From the NCBI RefSeq assembly GCF_015751785.1, contig NZ_JADOTY010000001.1, positions 6,882,001 through 6,946,000 on the forward strand: a DNA stretch of 64,000 nucleotides, written 5' to 3'. This DNA is from Micromonospora vinacea (GTDB lineage Bacteria; Actinomycetota; Actinomycetes; Mycobacteriales; Micromonosporaceae). Positions 25,568-34,248 of the stretch are shown here, one piece after another (the stretch's first letter is position 1; every line of letters starts with the position of its first letter). A program made the position numbers and the translations under genes. The notes under the pieces are model-generated. The model did no database searches, was not told the origin of the DNA, and saw nothing but the letters and a program-made list of their open reading frames with translations.

Positions 25568-26452
25568 TCAGCCGAGCTTGCGGGTGAGGAAGTCGTGGAT
25601 GAGCGGGAAGACCTCGTCGGCGCGGTCCTCGAGCAGGAAGTGCCCGCTGTCGAAGAGGTGAAATTCGATGTCCTTCAGGTCTCGCTTGTAGGGGTGCGCG
25701 CCCTCGGCAGGGAAGATCACGTCATTCGCGCCCCAGACGATGAGGGTGGGCGGCTGCGCGGTGCGCAGCCACTCCTGCACCGGCGGGTAGAGCGCCGGGT
25801 TCGTGCCGTAGTCGAGGAAGTAGTCGAGCTGGATCTCGTCGTTGCCGGGTCGGTCGAGCAGGGCCTGGTCGGTGGTCCAGTTGTCGGGTGAGATACGCGA
25901 GGTGTGGGCCATCCCGTCGGTGTACTGGAACTTCGTGGTGTCCAGGGTGAGCAGGCCGCGGAGGGCATCACGGTTTTCCGGGCTGCCGTCGGCCCAGTAG
26001 CGCTTGATCGGCGCCCAAAAGTCGTTGTCCAGGCCCTCGTCGTAGGCGTTGCCGTTCTGCACGATGAGCGCCGTGATCGCGTCGGGGTTCGCGAGGGCGA
26101 GCCGCCAGGCGGTTGGTGCGCCGTAGTCGAAGACGTTGACGGCGTACCGGGTCACTCCGAGCTTCGTCAGCAGCTTCTGCACGTACTTCGCCGCATTGTC
26201 GAAGGTGTAGGAGAACTCGGCGCGATCGGGTGCGGCGCTGTGTCCGTAGCCAGGCAGGTCCGGCGCGATGACGCGGAACCGATCCGCGAGGAACGGGATC
26301 AGGTTGCGGAACATGTGGGACGAGGTCGGGAAGCCGTGCAGGAGCAGGACGACCGGGCCATCAGCCGGGCCGGCCTCTCGGTAGAACATCTGGAACCCGT
26401 CGAGGTCCTCGGTCTTGTACTGCACGACGGGGACGAACGGTGTGGTGGTCAT
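25568..26452 (-). CDS. Alpha/beta-hydrolase with Asp nucleophile (epoxide hydrolase/dehalogenase-like)
   Basis: 294-residue hydrolase. Oxyanion motif HGFPTSSHMFRNLIP; nucleophile elbow V-F-D-Y-G-A-P with Asp instead of Ser, as in epoxide hydrolases and haloalkane dehalogenases; acid Asp in IVWGANDVIFPAEGAHPY; His in FDSGHFLLEDRADE. The lid has the Tyr/Trp-rich region expected. I chose ATG 26452 because AAGGGAG precedes it; the frame extends 12 codons upstream over the operator. It is divergent from a TetR gene with two operator sites between them, so it is probably repressed by that regulator. Confidence 0.88.
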   Translation of the reverse strand: MTTTPFVPVVQYKTEDLDGFQMFYREAGPADGPVVLLLHGFPTSSHMFRNLIPFLADRFRVIAPDLPGYGHSAAPDRAEFSYTFDNAAKYVQKLLTKLGVTRYAVNVFDYGAPTAWRLALANPDAITALIVQNGNAYDEGLDNDFWAPIKRYWADGSPENRDALRGLLTLDTTKFQYTDGMAHTSRISPDNWTTDQALLDRPGNDEIQLDYFLDYGTNPALYPPVQEWLRTAQPPTLIVWGANDVIFPAEGAHPYKRDLKDIEFHLFDSGHFLLEDRADEVFPLIHDFLTRKLG

Positions 26453-26493
26453 GGTGGTGCTCCCTTCGGTGAACGTCGGACGAGCCAACCATA

Positions 26494-26531
26494 CATACCT
26501 CTAGGTATGGCGACAACCCTACCTTCAGGTA
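26494..26531. promoter_or_regulatory. Two tandem TetR operators in the divergent promoter region
   Basis: Site A, CATACCTCTAGGTATG (26494-26509), is a perfect 7+7 palindrome; site B, TACCTTCAGGTA (26520-26531), keeps 5+5. Their centres are 24 bases apart, about two helical turns. They lie between the hydrolase start at 26452 and the TetR start at 26554 and can control both directions. Confidence 0.8.
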
Positions 26532-26553
26532 TGGAGCTTGCTAGTCTTGTGTC

Positions 26554-27123
26554 ATGGACAACAGGCGGCTGATCATCGACTCGGCCAAGAGGCTCTTCTG
26601 GCGCCACGGATACTCGACGACGAGCCCGAAGCAGGTGATGGCCGACTCCGGTGTCGGGCAGGGCAGCTTCTATCACCACTTCCCGACGAAGCCCGACCTC
26701 GGCCAGGAGGTGGTTCGGGAGAACGGGCGGGATCTCCTCGCTTCCGTGCGCGCCGCGATGGAAGGGTTGCCGACGGGCCGGGAGCGCCTTGCCGCATTCC
26801 TCGCGTCGGCCGGCGACGCGCTCGGCGGATGCCAGATCGGTGGCTTCGCATACGACGCAGGGATTCTTGCCGAAGCCGGGTTACGGGAGGCCCTCGGCGC
26901 CGCGTTCACCGAGCTGGCCGACCTTCTCGAGAACGTCGTTCGAGAAGCTCAGGTCGACGGCTCTCTGTCGTCGAAGCTGGACCCGGCGAAGACCGCTGCC
27001 ACACTCCTGGCCGTCGTCGAGGGCGCGTTTGTCATCGCGCGAGCCACCGGACGGCAGTCCTCCGCCGACAATGCGACCACGGGCGCTCTCGCGCTGCTGG
27101 ACGGGAACGACGTCAGGTCGTGA
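26554..27123 (+). CDS. TetR-family regulator (LmrA/YxaF-like) of the divergent hydrolase
   Basis: 189-residue TetR protein. HTH at about residues 5-50 (LIIDSAKRLFWRHGYSTTSP, then QVMADSGVGQGSFYHHF). The C-terminal domain begins with a Gly/Cys segment (GDALGGCQIGGFAYDAG) typical of the YxaF/LmrA subgroup that senses small aromatic ligands. Two matching palindromes lie just upstream, shared with the epoxide-hydrolase-like gene. Cognate control is inferred from this layout. Confidence 0.88.
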   Translation: MDNRRLIIDSAKRLFWRHGYSTTSPKQVMADSGVGQGSFYHHFPTKPDLGQEVVRENGRDLLASVRAAMEGLPTGRERLAAFLASAGDALGGCQIGGFAYDAGILAEAGLREALGAAFTELADLLENVVREAQVDGSLSSKLDPAKTAATLLAVVEGAFVIARATGRQSSADNATTGALALLDGNDVRS

Positions 27124-27135
27124 CTCCCCATCGAC

Positions 27136-27300
27136 GTGCCGCGAGATCGGGCCGGGACGTTCGAGCCTCAGATGGTCCGCAAGCCGCAGCGCCGGTCGTC
27201 GGGGGTCGACGAGGTGGAGTTGTCGTTGCCTGCGCCGGATCACCGACACGGTGATCAAGGAGATCAACGACTGGTCACGCCTGCCCCTGTCGGACTATGG
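27136..27300 (+). pseudogene. IS256-family transposase fragment with internal deletion
   Basis: Reads GTFEPQMVRKPQRRSSGVDE then VELSLPA, the classic N-terminal motif of IS256 transposases, and jumps after a deletion of about 20 codons and a frame change into RRITDTVIKEINDWSRLPL. No later part remains. It sits just 13 bases after the TetR stop. Confidence 0.75.
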
Positions 27301-27442
27301 GCCGACGCCGGTGGCGAAGGCGCGTTCGGCAGGGGCGCACGCTCGGCGAGGTCCAACATCTCCTTACGCATCGGTGCTGTAGGCATTCGCCGCCCGCTGG
27401 GGACGCGGCCACGAGTGCGGCTGCCGCGACGACGTGGCTGAG

Positions 27443-27811
27443 CTACCTCTGGGCGACGGCGTCCAGGTACGCGTCGATGGCCTGCAAGTTCTTCGTCAGG
27501 CACTCGAGTCGCTCCGCCATCCGGTCGCGCTCCTGCTGAACCCGGCTGACGAAGTCCGGGGCGGGATACTCGCGGGTCGCCGCTTCGGCCAGGCAGGGCA
27601 GCACTTCCCTGATGATCTCTGTCGTCAGGCCTGCGTTGAGCAGACTGCGAATCTGCTCGACCCTTTCCACCAGGGCCTCGTCGTAGTCGCGATACCCGTT
27701 CTCCTCGCGCCTGGGACTGAGCAGGCCTTGCTCTTCGTAGTAACGCAGGAGTCGAGGCGACACGCCCGCCCGCTCGGACAACTCTTTGATCCTCAACGAG
27801 ACCGCCCTCAC
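27443..27811 (-). CDS. MerR-family regulator
   Basis: 122-residue MerR protein. N-terminal winged HTH at residues 6-75: LRIKELSERAGVSPRLLRYY and EEQGLLSPRREENGYRDYDE. A coiled-coil dimer helix follows (FVSRVQQERDRMAERLECLT). One Cys lies in EVLPCLAEA and one in the coiled coil; there is no metal-binding Cys cluster, so a metal sensor is unlikely and a drug or thiol stress sensor is more plausible. GTG start. It is divergent from an MFS exporter gene; a palindrome lies right between them. Confidence 0.88.
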   Translation of the reverse strand: MRAVSLRIKELSERAGVSPRLLRYYEEQGLLSPRREENGYRDYDEALVERVEQIRSLLNAGLTTEIIREVLPCLAEAATREYPAPDFVSRVQQERDRMAERLECLTKNLQAIDAYLDAVAQR

Positions 27812-27825
27812 AGCACCCTTGCCAT

Positions 27826-27839
27826 CACATTGATGTGAA
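27826..27839. promoter_or_regulatory. Probable MerR operator
   Basis: TCACATTGATGTGA, a perfect 6+6 palindrome with a two-base centre. It lies 15 bases ahead of the MerR start and 69 bases ahead of the MFS start, consistent with one site serving both promoters. Confidence 0.65.
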
Positions 27840-27907
27840 GGTTACAGCATGGTCGAGCCGCCGCAGCAGTGGTGGCTTGAGACCTGCAACTAGATGAGGA
27901 ATGACCC

Positions 27908-29107
27908 GTGTCCACCACACATCTGGACGTTCCGCAGACGTCGCGTACGGAACGTCTGCCGTTCCCGTCCCTGATAGCGCTCTTCACCGCCGGATTGATC
28001 ACCACCCTGACCGAAGCGCTGCCGGCCGGTGTGCTGCCGCAGATGAGTCAGGCGCTCGGAGTCTCGGAGTCCGTAGCCGGTCAGACCGTCACGATCTACG
28101 CAGTGGGAACGCTGCTGACGGCGATCCCCGTCGCGCTGGCCACCGCGACGTGGCCACGACGTCACCTGCTCCTGGCAGCACTGGTGGGCTTCGTGATCGC
28201 CAACCTCGTCACCGCCGTCTCCCTCAACTTCTCCGTCACGATGGTTGCCCGATTCGTCGCGGGCGCCGCCTCCGGGGTCGTCTGGAGCCTGCTTGGTGGG
28301 TACGCGGCACGTCTGGTCGGCCCCCCACTCAAGGGCCGGGCGATGGCGTTCGCCTTCGCCGGCACCCCGGTAGCCCTGTCTCTCGGCGTGCCAGTCGGCG
28401 CGTATCTCGGCAAGGCGGTCGGGTGGCAGCTTACCTTCGGCCTCGCCTCGGCGCTGACCGCCCTGCTGATCATCTGGACCGCGTGGAAGTTGCCCAACTT
28501 CGCCGGCCAGAAGGCCGAGGACCGGATTCCACTGCGCACCATCCTGAAACTGCAGGGCATCCGTACGGTCCTCGTGGTGACCGGAGCGTTCGTGCTCGCG
28601 CACACCATCCTTTACACGTACATCGCGCCCATCCTCGCCGACGCCGGGCTACAGGATCACGTCCAGTGGATCCTTCTCGACTTCGGCATCGCCTCGATCG
28701 TCAGCATCTGGCTCACAGGCCTATTCATCGACCGGCACCACCGTCGACTCGTCGTACTCGGCACGGGGTTGTTCGCCGCAGCCGCGGTCGTGCTGACCGT
28801 GGCCAGTTCCAGCGCTGTGGCCGACTACGTCACGGTCGCGGCATGGGGACTGTCGTTCGGCGGCGCAGCCACCCTGCTGCAATCGGCGCTGATGAGGGCG
28901 GCAGGAGAGCACGCAGACGTGGCCCAGTCGTCGATGGTGACGACCTGGAACCTGGGAATCGGCCTCGGCGGACTCGTTGGCGGCGCGCTTCTCGCCGGCT
29001 TCGGGTCGCGCTCGCTCATCATCGCAGCGGTCGTACTCATGGTGCCGACCGTGCTCGTGGTGATCCTCGCCCGGCGGCACGCCTTCCCGACCCGGCGCCC
29101 GGACTAG
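27908..29107 (+). CDS. MFS transporter, DHA1 drug-efflux-like
   Basis: 399-residue membrane protein with about 12 hydrophobic helices. It begins with a short cytoplasmic tail, then helix 1 (SLIALFTAGLITTLTEALPA). The motif between helices 2 and 3 is weak (ATATWPRRHLLLAA), and the antiporter motif in helix 5 reads GTPVALSLGVPVGAYLGKAV. These features fit AraJ/CmlA-like exporters of the DHA1 family. The GTG start at 27908 has GAGGA upstream. The divergent MerR gene is its likely regulator and a DsbA-like gene follows 43 bases downstream. Confidence 0.87.
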   Translation: MSTTHLDVPQTSRTERLPFPSLIALFTAGLITTLTEALPAGVLPQMSQALGVSESVAGQTVTIYAVGTLLTAIPVALATATWPRRHLLLAALVGFVIANLVTAVSLNFSVTMVARFVAGAASGVVWSLLGGYAARLVGPPLKGRAMAFAFAGTPVALSLGVPVGAYLGKAVGWQLTFGLASALTALLIIWTAWKLPNFAGQKAEDRIPLRTILKLQGIRTVLVVTGAFVLAHTILYTYIAPILADAGLQDHVQWILLDFGIASIVSIWLTGLFIDRHHRRLVVLGTGLFAAAAVVLTVASSSAVADYVTVAAWGLSFGGAATLLQSALMRAAGEHADVAQSSMVTTWNLGIGLGGLVGGALLAGFGSRSLIIAAVVLMVPTVLVVILARRHAFPTRRPD

Positions 29108-29150
29108 CAACTCACGATTGTCGGTAAGAATGAGTGGGAAGGCCACACAC

Positions 29151-29897
29151 ATGGAATCTGGAAGCGCGGGCTCGGCCAGGACCGCTGACATCAACTTCTA
29201 CTTCGATCCGATCTGCCCATTCGCGTGGATGACAAGCAAGTGGATCAGGATCGTGCAGGCACAACGCGACTACACCGTCGACTGGCGGTTCATCTCGCTA
29301 CGCCTCATCAACTCGCACATCGACTACGACAGCCACTTCCCGCCAGAGTACGAAGCCCAGCACACCGCGGGGCTGCGACTGCTGCGGGTGGCCTCGGCGG
29401 TGCGTGAGAAGCACGGCCGCGAGGCGATCAGCCCCCTGTACACCGCGTACGGCACCCACATCCTGGAGGTAGGCCCCGACGACGGCCGGCAACCCGGCTG
29501 GCAGGGCGCGCCCGAACTCGCCACCGCCGCGCTCACCGAAGCCGGCCTGCCAAAATCGCTTGTCGAGTTCCTCGACGACACGTCCCGTGACGCGGAGATC
29601 CAAGCGGAGTCGGACGAGGCGCTGTCGCTGACGGGTAAGGACGTCGGCACGCCGATCGTGCACTTCGAGCCGCCGGACGGCGCGGCGTTCTTCGGGCCGG
29701 TGATCAGCCGGCTGCCCGACGAGAAGCAAGCCGCACAGCTGTGGGACCACGTCGTCGGCCTCGCCCAGTTCCCCGGCTTCGCCGAACTCAAGCGCAGCCT
29801 GCGCGAGCAGCCACGACTGCCGTCGTTCGGAGTCACCGGACAGGAGACGGGCAAGGTCGAGGACTGGCACGCAGGAAGCCGGCGTCTCAAGAAGTAG
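29151..29897 (+). CDS. DsbA-family protein with a single-Cys CPFA site (mycothiol-nitroreductase-like)
   Basis: 248-residue thioredoxin-fold protein. The active-site position reads C22-P-F-A25 in FYFDPICPFAWMTSKWI, so only the first Cys is kept. The sequence YTVDWRFISLRLINSHIDYD and the loop GTPIVHFEPPDGAAFFGPVI mark the actinobacterial Rv2466c-related group, where enzymes use mycothiol or mycoredoxin. With one Cys a mixed disulfide with mycothiol, rather than dithiol exchange, is the likely chemistry; this is inference. GGGAAGG lies eight bases before ATG 29151, which is why I prefer it to the upstream ATG at 29130. Downstream partner of the MFS exporter. Confidence 0.82.
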   Translation: MESGSAGSARTADINFYFDPICPFAWMTSKWIRIVQAQRDYTVDWRFISLRLINSHIDYDSHFPPEYEAQHTAGLRLLRVASAVREKHGREAISPLYTAYGTHILEVGPDDGRQPGWQGAPELATAALTEAGLPKSLVEFLDDTSRDAEIQAESDEALSLTGKDVGTPIVHFEPPDGAAFFGPVISRLPDEKQAAQLWDHVVGLAQFPGFAELKRSLREQPRLPSFGVTGQETGKVEDWHAGSRRLKK

Positions 29898-30253
29898 ACA
29901 CCCGGTCGTTCCTCCTACCGGCAGTCAGCGGTACCGCACTAGTAAGCAGCGGTCCGGGCCTGTCAGCGACAGCCCTTGTTCCTTGGCCGCCCTAACCAAG
30001 CCGGCGGCAGCTTTGCCTCCGCCAACGCTTGGGGCACTTCTTACACCCCATCGGGTCGCTCCGTGCCGCGGTCATGACGGCACCCACGTCGCCAGGCACA
30101 ACGCCCGGAGTATCAGGCCGAAGACACCGGTAGACCCACAGGCCCGGCCGGTGAGGGTCGCGGCCTCCGCAGTCCGTGACCTTACAACACACAGTGAATG
30201 TCTTTCCGCCAACTATGCCTTGCTGGTGGAAGACGAAAGAAAGGTGGAATCTC
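29898..30253. other. Intergenic region
   Basis: No gene is recognised. The last 60 bases before 30254 are less GC-rich and end in AAGGTGG, the ribosome site of the thioesterase gene. Confidence 0.35.
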
Positions 30254-30682
30254 GTGGTGTCGTACGGCCACTTGCAGCCCGTGCGTGTTGAGTTCGATGA
30301 CCTGGACCCGATGGGCATTCTGCATCACGCCAACTACCCCAGACTGCTGGAGCATGCTATCGCGGCATACGTCGCGCCGATGGGATTGGCATTCGGTGGG
30401 CCGAAGCCGGACCTTTATCACGTCATTCGTGAATTCAGTATCAGATACGACGCCCCCATCCGAGGTTACGGCGATGTCGAGGTGCATTTCTGGACGGAAC
30501 GACTCGGTTCGAAATCGGCTGACATGGGCTTCCGGTTCGTGTCGACGGATGGCAAGGTCGTTCATGCGGAGGGGGTGCGGAAGCACGTGCATATCGATCC
30601 ACGCACGATGAAGCCGGCCGAGTGGAGTGATCTTGCTCGTAGCATCCACGACGACTTGGCGCGGCCGGCGGGGACTGACTGA
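30254..30682 (+). CDS. Hotdog-fold acyl-CoA thioesterase (YbgC/FadM-like)
   Basis: 142-residue single hotdog domain. The catalytic motif is E-F-D-D-L-D-P-M-G-I-L-H-H-A-N-Y near residues 13-28, with the conserved Asp and the His-x-x-N-Y turn, then the long helix PRLLEHAIAAYVAPMG. Family members hydrolyse acyl-CoA or acyl-carrier thioesters in fatty-acid or polyketide metabolism. The GTG start at 30254 is six bases after AAGGTGG. It stands alone, closed by a strong terminator, so no pathway can be read from its neighbours. Confidence 0.87.
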   Translation: MVSYGHLQPVRVEFDDLDPMGILHHANYPRLLEHAIAAYVAPMGLAFGGPKPDLYHVIREFSIRYDAPIRGYGDVEVHFWTERLGSKSADMGFRFVSTDGKVVHAEGVRKHVHIDPRTMKPAEWSDLARSIHDDLARPAGTD

Positions 30683-30714
30683 TTCGGGTCGTGGACATCG
30701 TCGACGTGAAAGAC

Positions 30715-30745
30715 GTCTGCCCGGCACGACACGTGCCGGGCAGAC
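30715..30745 (+). terminator. Terminator of the thioesterase gene
   Basis: A perfect 14-bp stem (30715-30728 with 30732-30745) and a three-base ACA loop, 33 bases after the stop. Confidence 0.9.
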
Positions 30746-30816
30746 TCGCCCGTCACCAGGGGCGACGGCGAGAATCACAGTGCCTGGAGTTTGCGGACGT
30801 CGTCGTCTGCGCACGG

Positions 30817-31032
30817 GTGACCGTTGAGGTGGAACGCACTCAGCAGCGAGAATTCACCGTCCGTGCGGAAGGACAAGGTCCATCGGACCGCGCGTCACTC
30901 CTGGTCGGGCTCACAGGTGAACAGCCGGTTCGGCGGTATCTTTCCTCGATGATGCTCGAATGGGGCGCAGAACGCCTGCATTTCACCGTTGAGGGCGCCG
31001 GGCCGGCACTTGCCGCGACCTCGGCGAACTGA
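30817..31032 (+). CDS. Small hypothetical protein, doubtful
   Basis: A 71-codon frame from GTG 30817. Its sequence (REFTVRAEGQGPSDRASLLV, then YLSSMMLEWGAERLHFTVEG) has a believable protein composition with alternating strands, but no ribosome site precedes it and it follows directly on a terminator. The same frame is open further upstream through the terminator stem. It may be the tail of a lost gene. I do not recognise a family. Confidence 0.3.
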   Translation: MTVEVERTQQREFTVRAEGQGPSDRASLLVGLTGEQPVRRYLSSMMLEWGAERLHFTVEGAGPALAATSAN

Positions 31033-31258
31033 GCCTGTGCCGAACAGTCACGCCTACGCCGAGGCGTCCCGCACACGGCGCGTCCGGCCTCTGACCGAAA
31101 CCGAACGCGTTGTTGGCGGCCGGGCGCGTACCCGGGGGGTGGGGTGAATTTACCGGCGGTGACGTTGCAGTTCCATCCGGCGGTGCAACAAGCAAACCGG
31201 CCTGATCGTTGCCTATCGTCGCGGCCGATTCAATGACCTTAACCTTCATGGCGGTTGG

Positions 31259-32410
31259 TCAGTGGTGTCGGTTGCGCCGGGCGTCGGTCAGCGTGATGCC
31301 GAACAGGACGCCCATCGTGACAATCAGGACGACGATCGGGGCCTGCGCGCTCAGCACCGGCGTCAGGCCGAGCAGCAGCACCAGCCAACCCACCCGAGAC
31401 CGCGGGAGCTGACCGAGGAGTACGTACTCGGAGCTCATTCGCCCGAGCACGAACAGGACCGGGCCACCGACGATGAGGGCGACCCAACTCGTCGGGGTGG
31501 TGGGCCCGAGGGGTTCGTGCAGGACGAGTTCCACCCCGGCCGACGTGGCGATCACCCCGGTCACCACACCCGCATAGACGTACGGCGCGAGGCGCACCGC
31601 CTGACGCGGACGCCAGTGCGCCGACCGGTCGACGAGCGTGTTGCTCTGGAGCACGTAGATCTGCCAGAAGAGCAGCGCGGTGGCGATCGCGATGAGGAAG
31701 ACGGCAGCCCGGGCGGGCGTGTGGGCCTCGCTGGCGAATGTCAGCGTGGCCATCAGTGTCAGTTCGCCGAGGGCCAGGATGGCGATCTGCTGGTAGCGCT
31801 CGCCGAAATGGACGCTCAACTGGTTGTACTGGTCGAGCGGCACCCGACCCAGTCTGGGTGTCGGGTGGCGCAGCGCGGTGGCCATGTAGTCGACGGCGAG
31901 CGCGCCGGCCCACAGCCCGACACGCCAGGCCGGATCGACGAAACCGCCCGCGAGCCACAGAACTCCGGAGATGACGAACCAGAACAGGAACCGTTCCTCG
32001 CGGGCGTGCGCGCGGCGTGGACGCAGTGCGCCGACCAGCAGGGCCCCCCGTACCAGGTGCAGGCCCACGTACGCGCTCGCGAAGAGGAGACCGCGCCCCT
32101 CGTACGCACTCGGTACGGCCACCGCCATCAGGGCCACGCCGAACATCGCACTGGCGACCACGCCCTGGATCACCCGTAGCCGGGGATCGTAGAACTCGGT
32201 GACGATCGCCGTGACCGACCAGGTCCACCAGACGGCCAGCAGCAGGACAAGGCCCTGACCCAGTCCGCTCCAGGTGGAGTGCTCGGCCAACTCCATCGAC
32301 AACTGCGCGAACGCGGCGACGTAGAAGACGTCGAAGAACAACTCCAGCAACGTCGCCCGGCTCGACGACTTAGGGTCACGTCGTAGCCCGACCGGCTCCG
32401 CGCTCGTCAT
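31259..32410 (-). CDS. Low-temperature-requirement A (LtrA) family membrane protein
   Basis: 383-residue integral membrane protein with about 10-11 helices. The family N-terminus is clear: ATLLELFFDVFYVAAFAQLS, with the L-E-L-F-F-D motif, followed by WWTWSVTAIVTEFYDPRLRV. The mid-protein signature HFGERYQQIAILALGELTLM (G-E-x-x-x-x) is also present. Members are found across actinobacteria; the molecular role is unknown despite the name. ATG 32410 is chosen where similarity starts. A second member lies at 56.9 kb in the core half of the window, and the two share the same signatures. Confidence 0.85.
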   Translation of the reverse strand: MTSAEPVGLRRDPKSSSRATLLELFFDVFYVAAFAQLSMELAEHSTWSGLGQGLVLLLAVWWTWSVTAIVTEFYDPRLRVIQGVVASAMFGVALMAVAVPSAYEGRGLLFASAYVGLHLVRGALLVGALRPRRAHAREERFLFWFVISGVLWLAGGFVDPAWRVGLWAGALAVDYMATALRHPTPRLGRVPLDQYNQLSVHFGERYQQIAILALGELTLMATLTFASEAHTPARAAVFLIAIATALLFWQIYVLQSNTLVDRSAHWRPRQAVRLAPYVYAGVVTGVIATSAGVELVLHEPLGPTTPTSWVALIVGGPVLFVLGRMSSEYVLLGQLPRSRVGWLVLLLGLTPVLSAQAPIVVLIVTMGVLFGITLTDARRNRHH

Positions 32411-32607
32411 CGATGAGCCGTCCCCACTGGGCCTCCTGCGGACGATTCCACGTCGAGGCCGGGACATCCCCCGAGGTGAGGCTTGCCCGCCCGGCAGCCG
32501 GCGACGTGCGGCACACGGCGATCAACGACCGAGATGTCGGCGAGTTACCCACGACGCCTCGCCCTTGTTTGCGGACTCCGTGTAGCGCCGTGCCCGTCCT
32601 CCGCGTC

Positions 32608-33639
32608 CTAGGCGGGGAACTGCTGCTCGCTCTCGGCGGCGGCCAGCGGGTGTGGCTGACCGGTGAGGGCAGCCAACGCGGTGGCGACGGCGTGCAGGTC
32701 GGCTTTGATGTAGGTGGTGGTGGCGGGTCCGCGGCGGTCGGTGTGCCCGGCGTAGGCGCGGGCCACACCGTAGCCGAAATGGCGCTCCACCCAGGTGAGG
32801 GTGGTGTGGCGCAGCCAGTGCGTGGTGATTCCCTGGGCGGCGACCCACGGCAATTGTCGGCCGATGCGTTTCCACATCAGGTCGAAGCGCCGATAGGTGG
32901 CGGGTTGGCCGTTGCGGTAGCGCAGCAGCGCATCGGTCGGTGCGACGGCGCCGCGGGCTCGAGCGTGATCGTTTAGTCGGCTGGCGAGCATCGGGGTGAT
33001 GGGCTGCCAGCGTTGCGTGCCGCCCTTCTCGGACAGGCGGATCAGCGCGTGGTCGCTGTCCAGGTCGATCAGGCGCAGCGCGAGAGCCCCGCTGCGTCGG
33101 CAGGCCGTTTCGGTGTGCAGGCGCAGGATCAGGGCGTCGAGCACGATGTCGTTGCCGCCGCTGCGGGCGGCGGCGTTGATGTCGGACAGTTCGTCAGGGG
33201 TGAGGGCACGGCGGGTGTTGGGCAGCCGGCGAGGTTTGCGGACCCGATGGGCCGGGCTGTCCGCGATGGTCAGGTAGCCGTCGGCGATGGCGCGGTTGTA
33301 GAAGGCGCGGGCTGCGGCGATGAAATGCTCGCCGGCGTACCGGCCGTTTCGGGAGTTGCGGCGAGGGCGGGCGCCTGCCGCGGCCTGTCGCATGAGGGCT
33401 TCGAGGTCGCTGGCCCGCACCGCGTCAATGCGCAAATCGCCGAAGGCGGCGACCATCCGCCGCCAGGAACTGCCGTAGGTGCGTCGGGTGCCCGGGCTCG
33501 CCGCGGCGACCACAGCTGGAAGGTACTCGGCGACTGGCGGCACGGCGGGCCGGTTACTGTCGGTGAGGTCGGCGGCGGTGAGGCCGAGGTGTGCGAGCAG
33601 CGCTCGGGCGGTGGCGACACGATCGGGATCCGTGGTCAT
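32608..33639 (-). CDS. Tyrosine recombinase/integrase
   Basis: 343-residue site-specific recombinase. An N-terminal SAM-like core-binding domain covers about residues 35-125 (TRRTYGSSWRRMVAAFGDLR). The catalytic domain has the full set: Arg in ETACRRSGALAL (R181/182), Lys in EKGGTQRW (K205), H274-x-x-R277 in THWLRHTTLTW, H299 in YAGHTD, and the nucleophile Tyr310 in TTTYIKAD. So it looks active. ATG 33639 overlaps the upstream gene's stop (ATGA). It could mobilise an island or integrate a plasmid. No tRNA lies next to it and no direct repeats typical of att sites were found nearby. Confidence 0.88.
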   Translation of the reverse strand: MTTDPDRVATARALLAHLGLTAADLTDSNRPAVPPVAEYLPAVVAAASPGTRRTYGSSWRRMVAAFGDLRIDAVRASDLEALMRQAAAGARPRRNSRNGRYAGEHFIAAARAFYNRAIADGYLTIADSPAHRVRKPRRLPNTRRALTPDELSDINAAARSGGNDIVLDALILRLHTETACRRSGALALRLIDLDSDHALIRLSEKGGTQRWQPITPMLASRLNDHARARGAVAPTDALLRYRNGQPATYRRFDLMWKRIGRQLPWVAAQGITTHWLRHTTLTWVERHFGYGVARAYAGHTDRRGPATTTYIKADLHAVATALAALTGQPHPLAAAESEQQFPA

Positions 33640-34112
33640 GAGGGCTCTGCGAGGATGCGGGCGTGCAGGTCGGCCAGGACCGCCGCGATGGTGTGTGAGG
33701 GGTGCACGACAATGCGGTTCTGGCGGGGCAGGGCAGCCAGGAGCACGGGTTCGCCGGTGGCGATGCCGCACAGGTGTCGGGCGGCGGCCGGTAGGGGCAG
33801 CTCCTCGCGGGTGCCCACGGTGTGCGCGCCTTCGGCGGCCGGGGTGATCAGGATTGCGCCGGTCACGACGTCGGCGTGCAGCGTGAGGTCGGGTGTCCAG
33901 CCCAAGGCCCGCAGCAGTGCACGAGCGGTGACGCGGCCGGCGGCGTCGGGTCGGGCCACGTCGAACAGCACGCCGTCACTCGTGCGGGCGGCTGGCGCGG
34001 GCAGTGTCGGTAGCGGTGCCAGCTCCGGCGATGCGACCGGCAGTGGAGTGGGTATGAGCGCCTCGACGAGCTGCTCGTCGGGCCGGCGAGGGCGCGGCCT
34101 GCCCGGGCTCAC
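33636..34112 (-). CDS. AbrB/SpoVT-like protein coupled to the integrase
   Basis: 158-residue protein. After a Pro-rich, basic N-terminus (MSPGRPRPRRPDEQLVEALI), about residues 45-125 resemble a duplicated swapped-hairpin AbrB fold: GRVTARALLRALGWTPDLTL, then ELPLPAAARHLCGIATGEPV and LLAALPRQNRIVVHPSHTIA. Such genes commonly precede integrases in actinobacterial elements and probably regulate or assist recombination. The overlap with the integrase (ATGA) shows coupled translation. Function is inferred from the fold and context. Confidence 0.65.
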   Translation of the reverse strand: MSPGRPRPRRPDEQLVEALIPTPLPVASPELAPLPTLPAPAARTSDGVLFDVARPDAAGRVTARALLRALGWTPDLTLHADVVTGAILITPAAEGAHTVGTREELPLPAAARHLCGIATGEPVLLAALPRQNRIVVHPSHTIAAVLADLHARILAEPS

Positions 34113-34230
34113 CTAGGCCCCCGCCAGCACGAGGGCGAGGGTGTCAGCGCAGGTGGCGCCAGCTCCCTGGGGTCGGTGCGCACATATGAGTCGTCGCGGC
34201 TCGCGTCCCCACGCGAGAGGAAGTTGATCT

Positions 34231-34248
34231 TGCGTGGATATCCACGCA
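34231..34248. promoter_or_regulatory. Perfect 18-bp palindrome upstream of the AbrB-integrase pair
   Basis: TGCGTGGATATCCACGCA is fully self-complementary with no spacer. It lies 119 bases upstream of the AbrB-like gene start. It could be the operator of the AbrB-like protein or a recombination core site. Confidence 0.55.
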
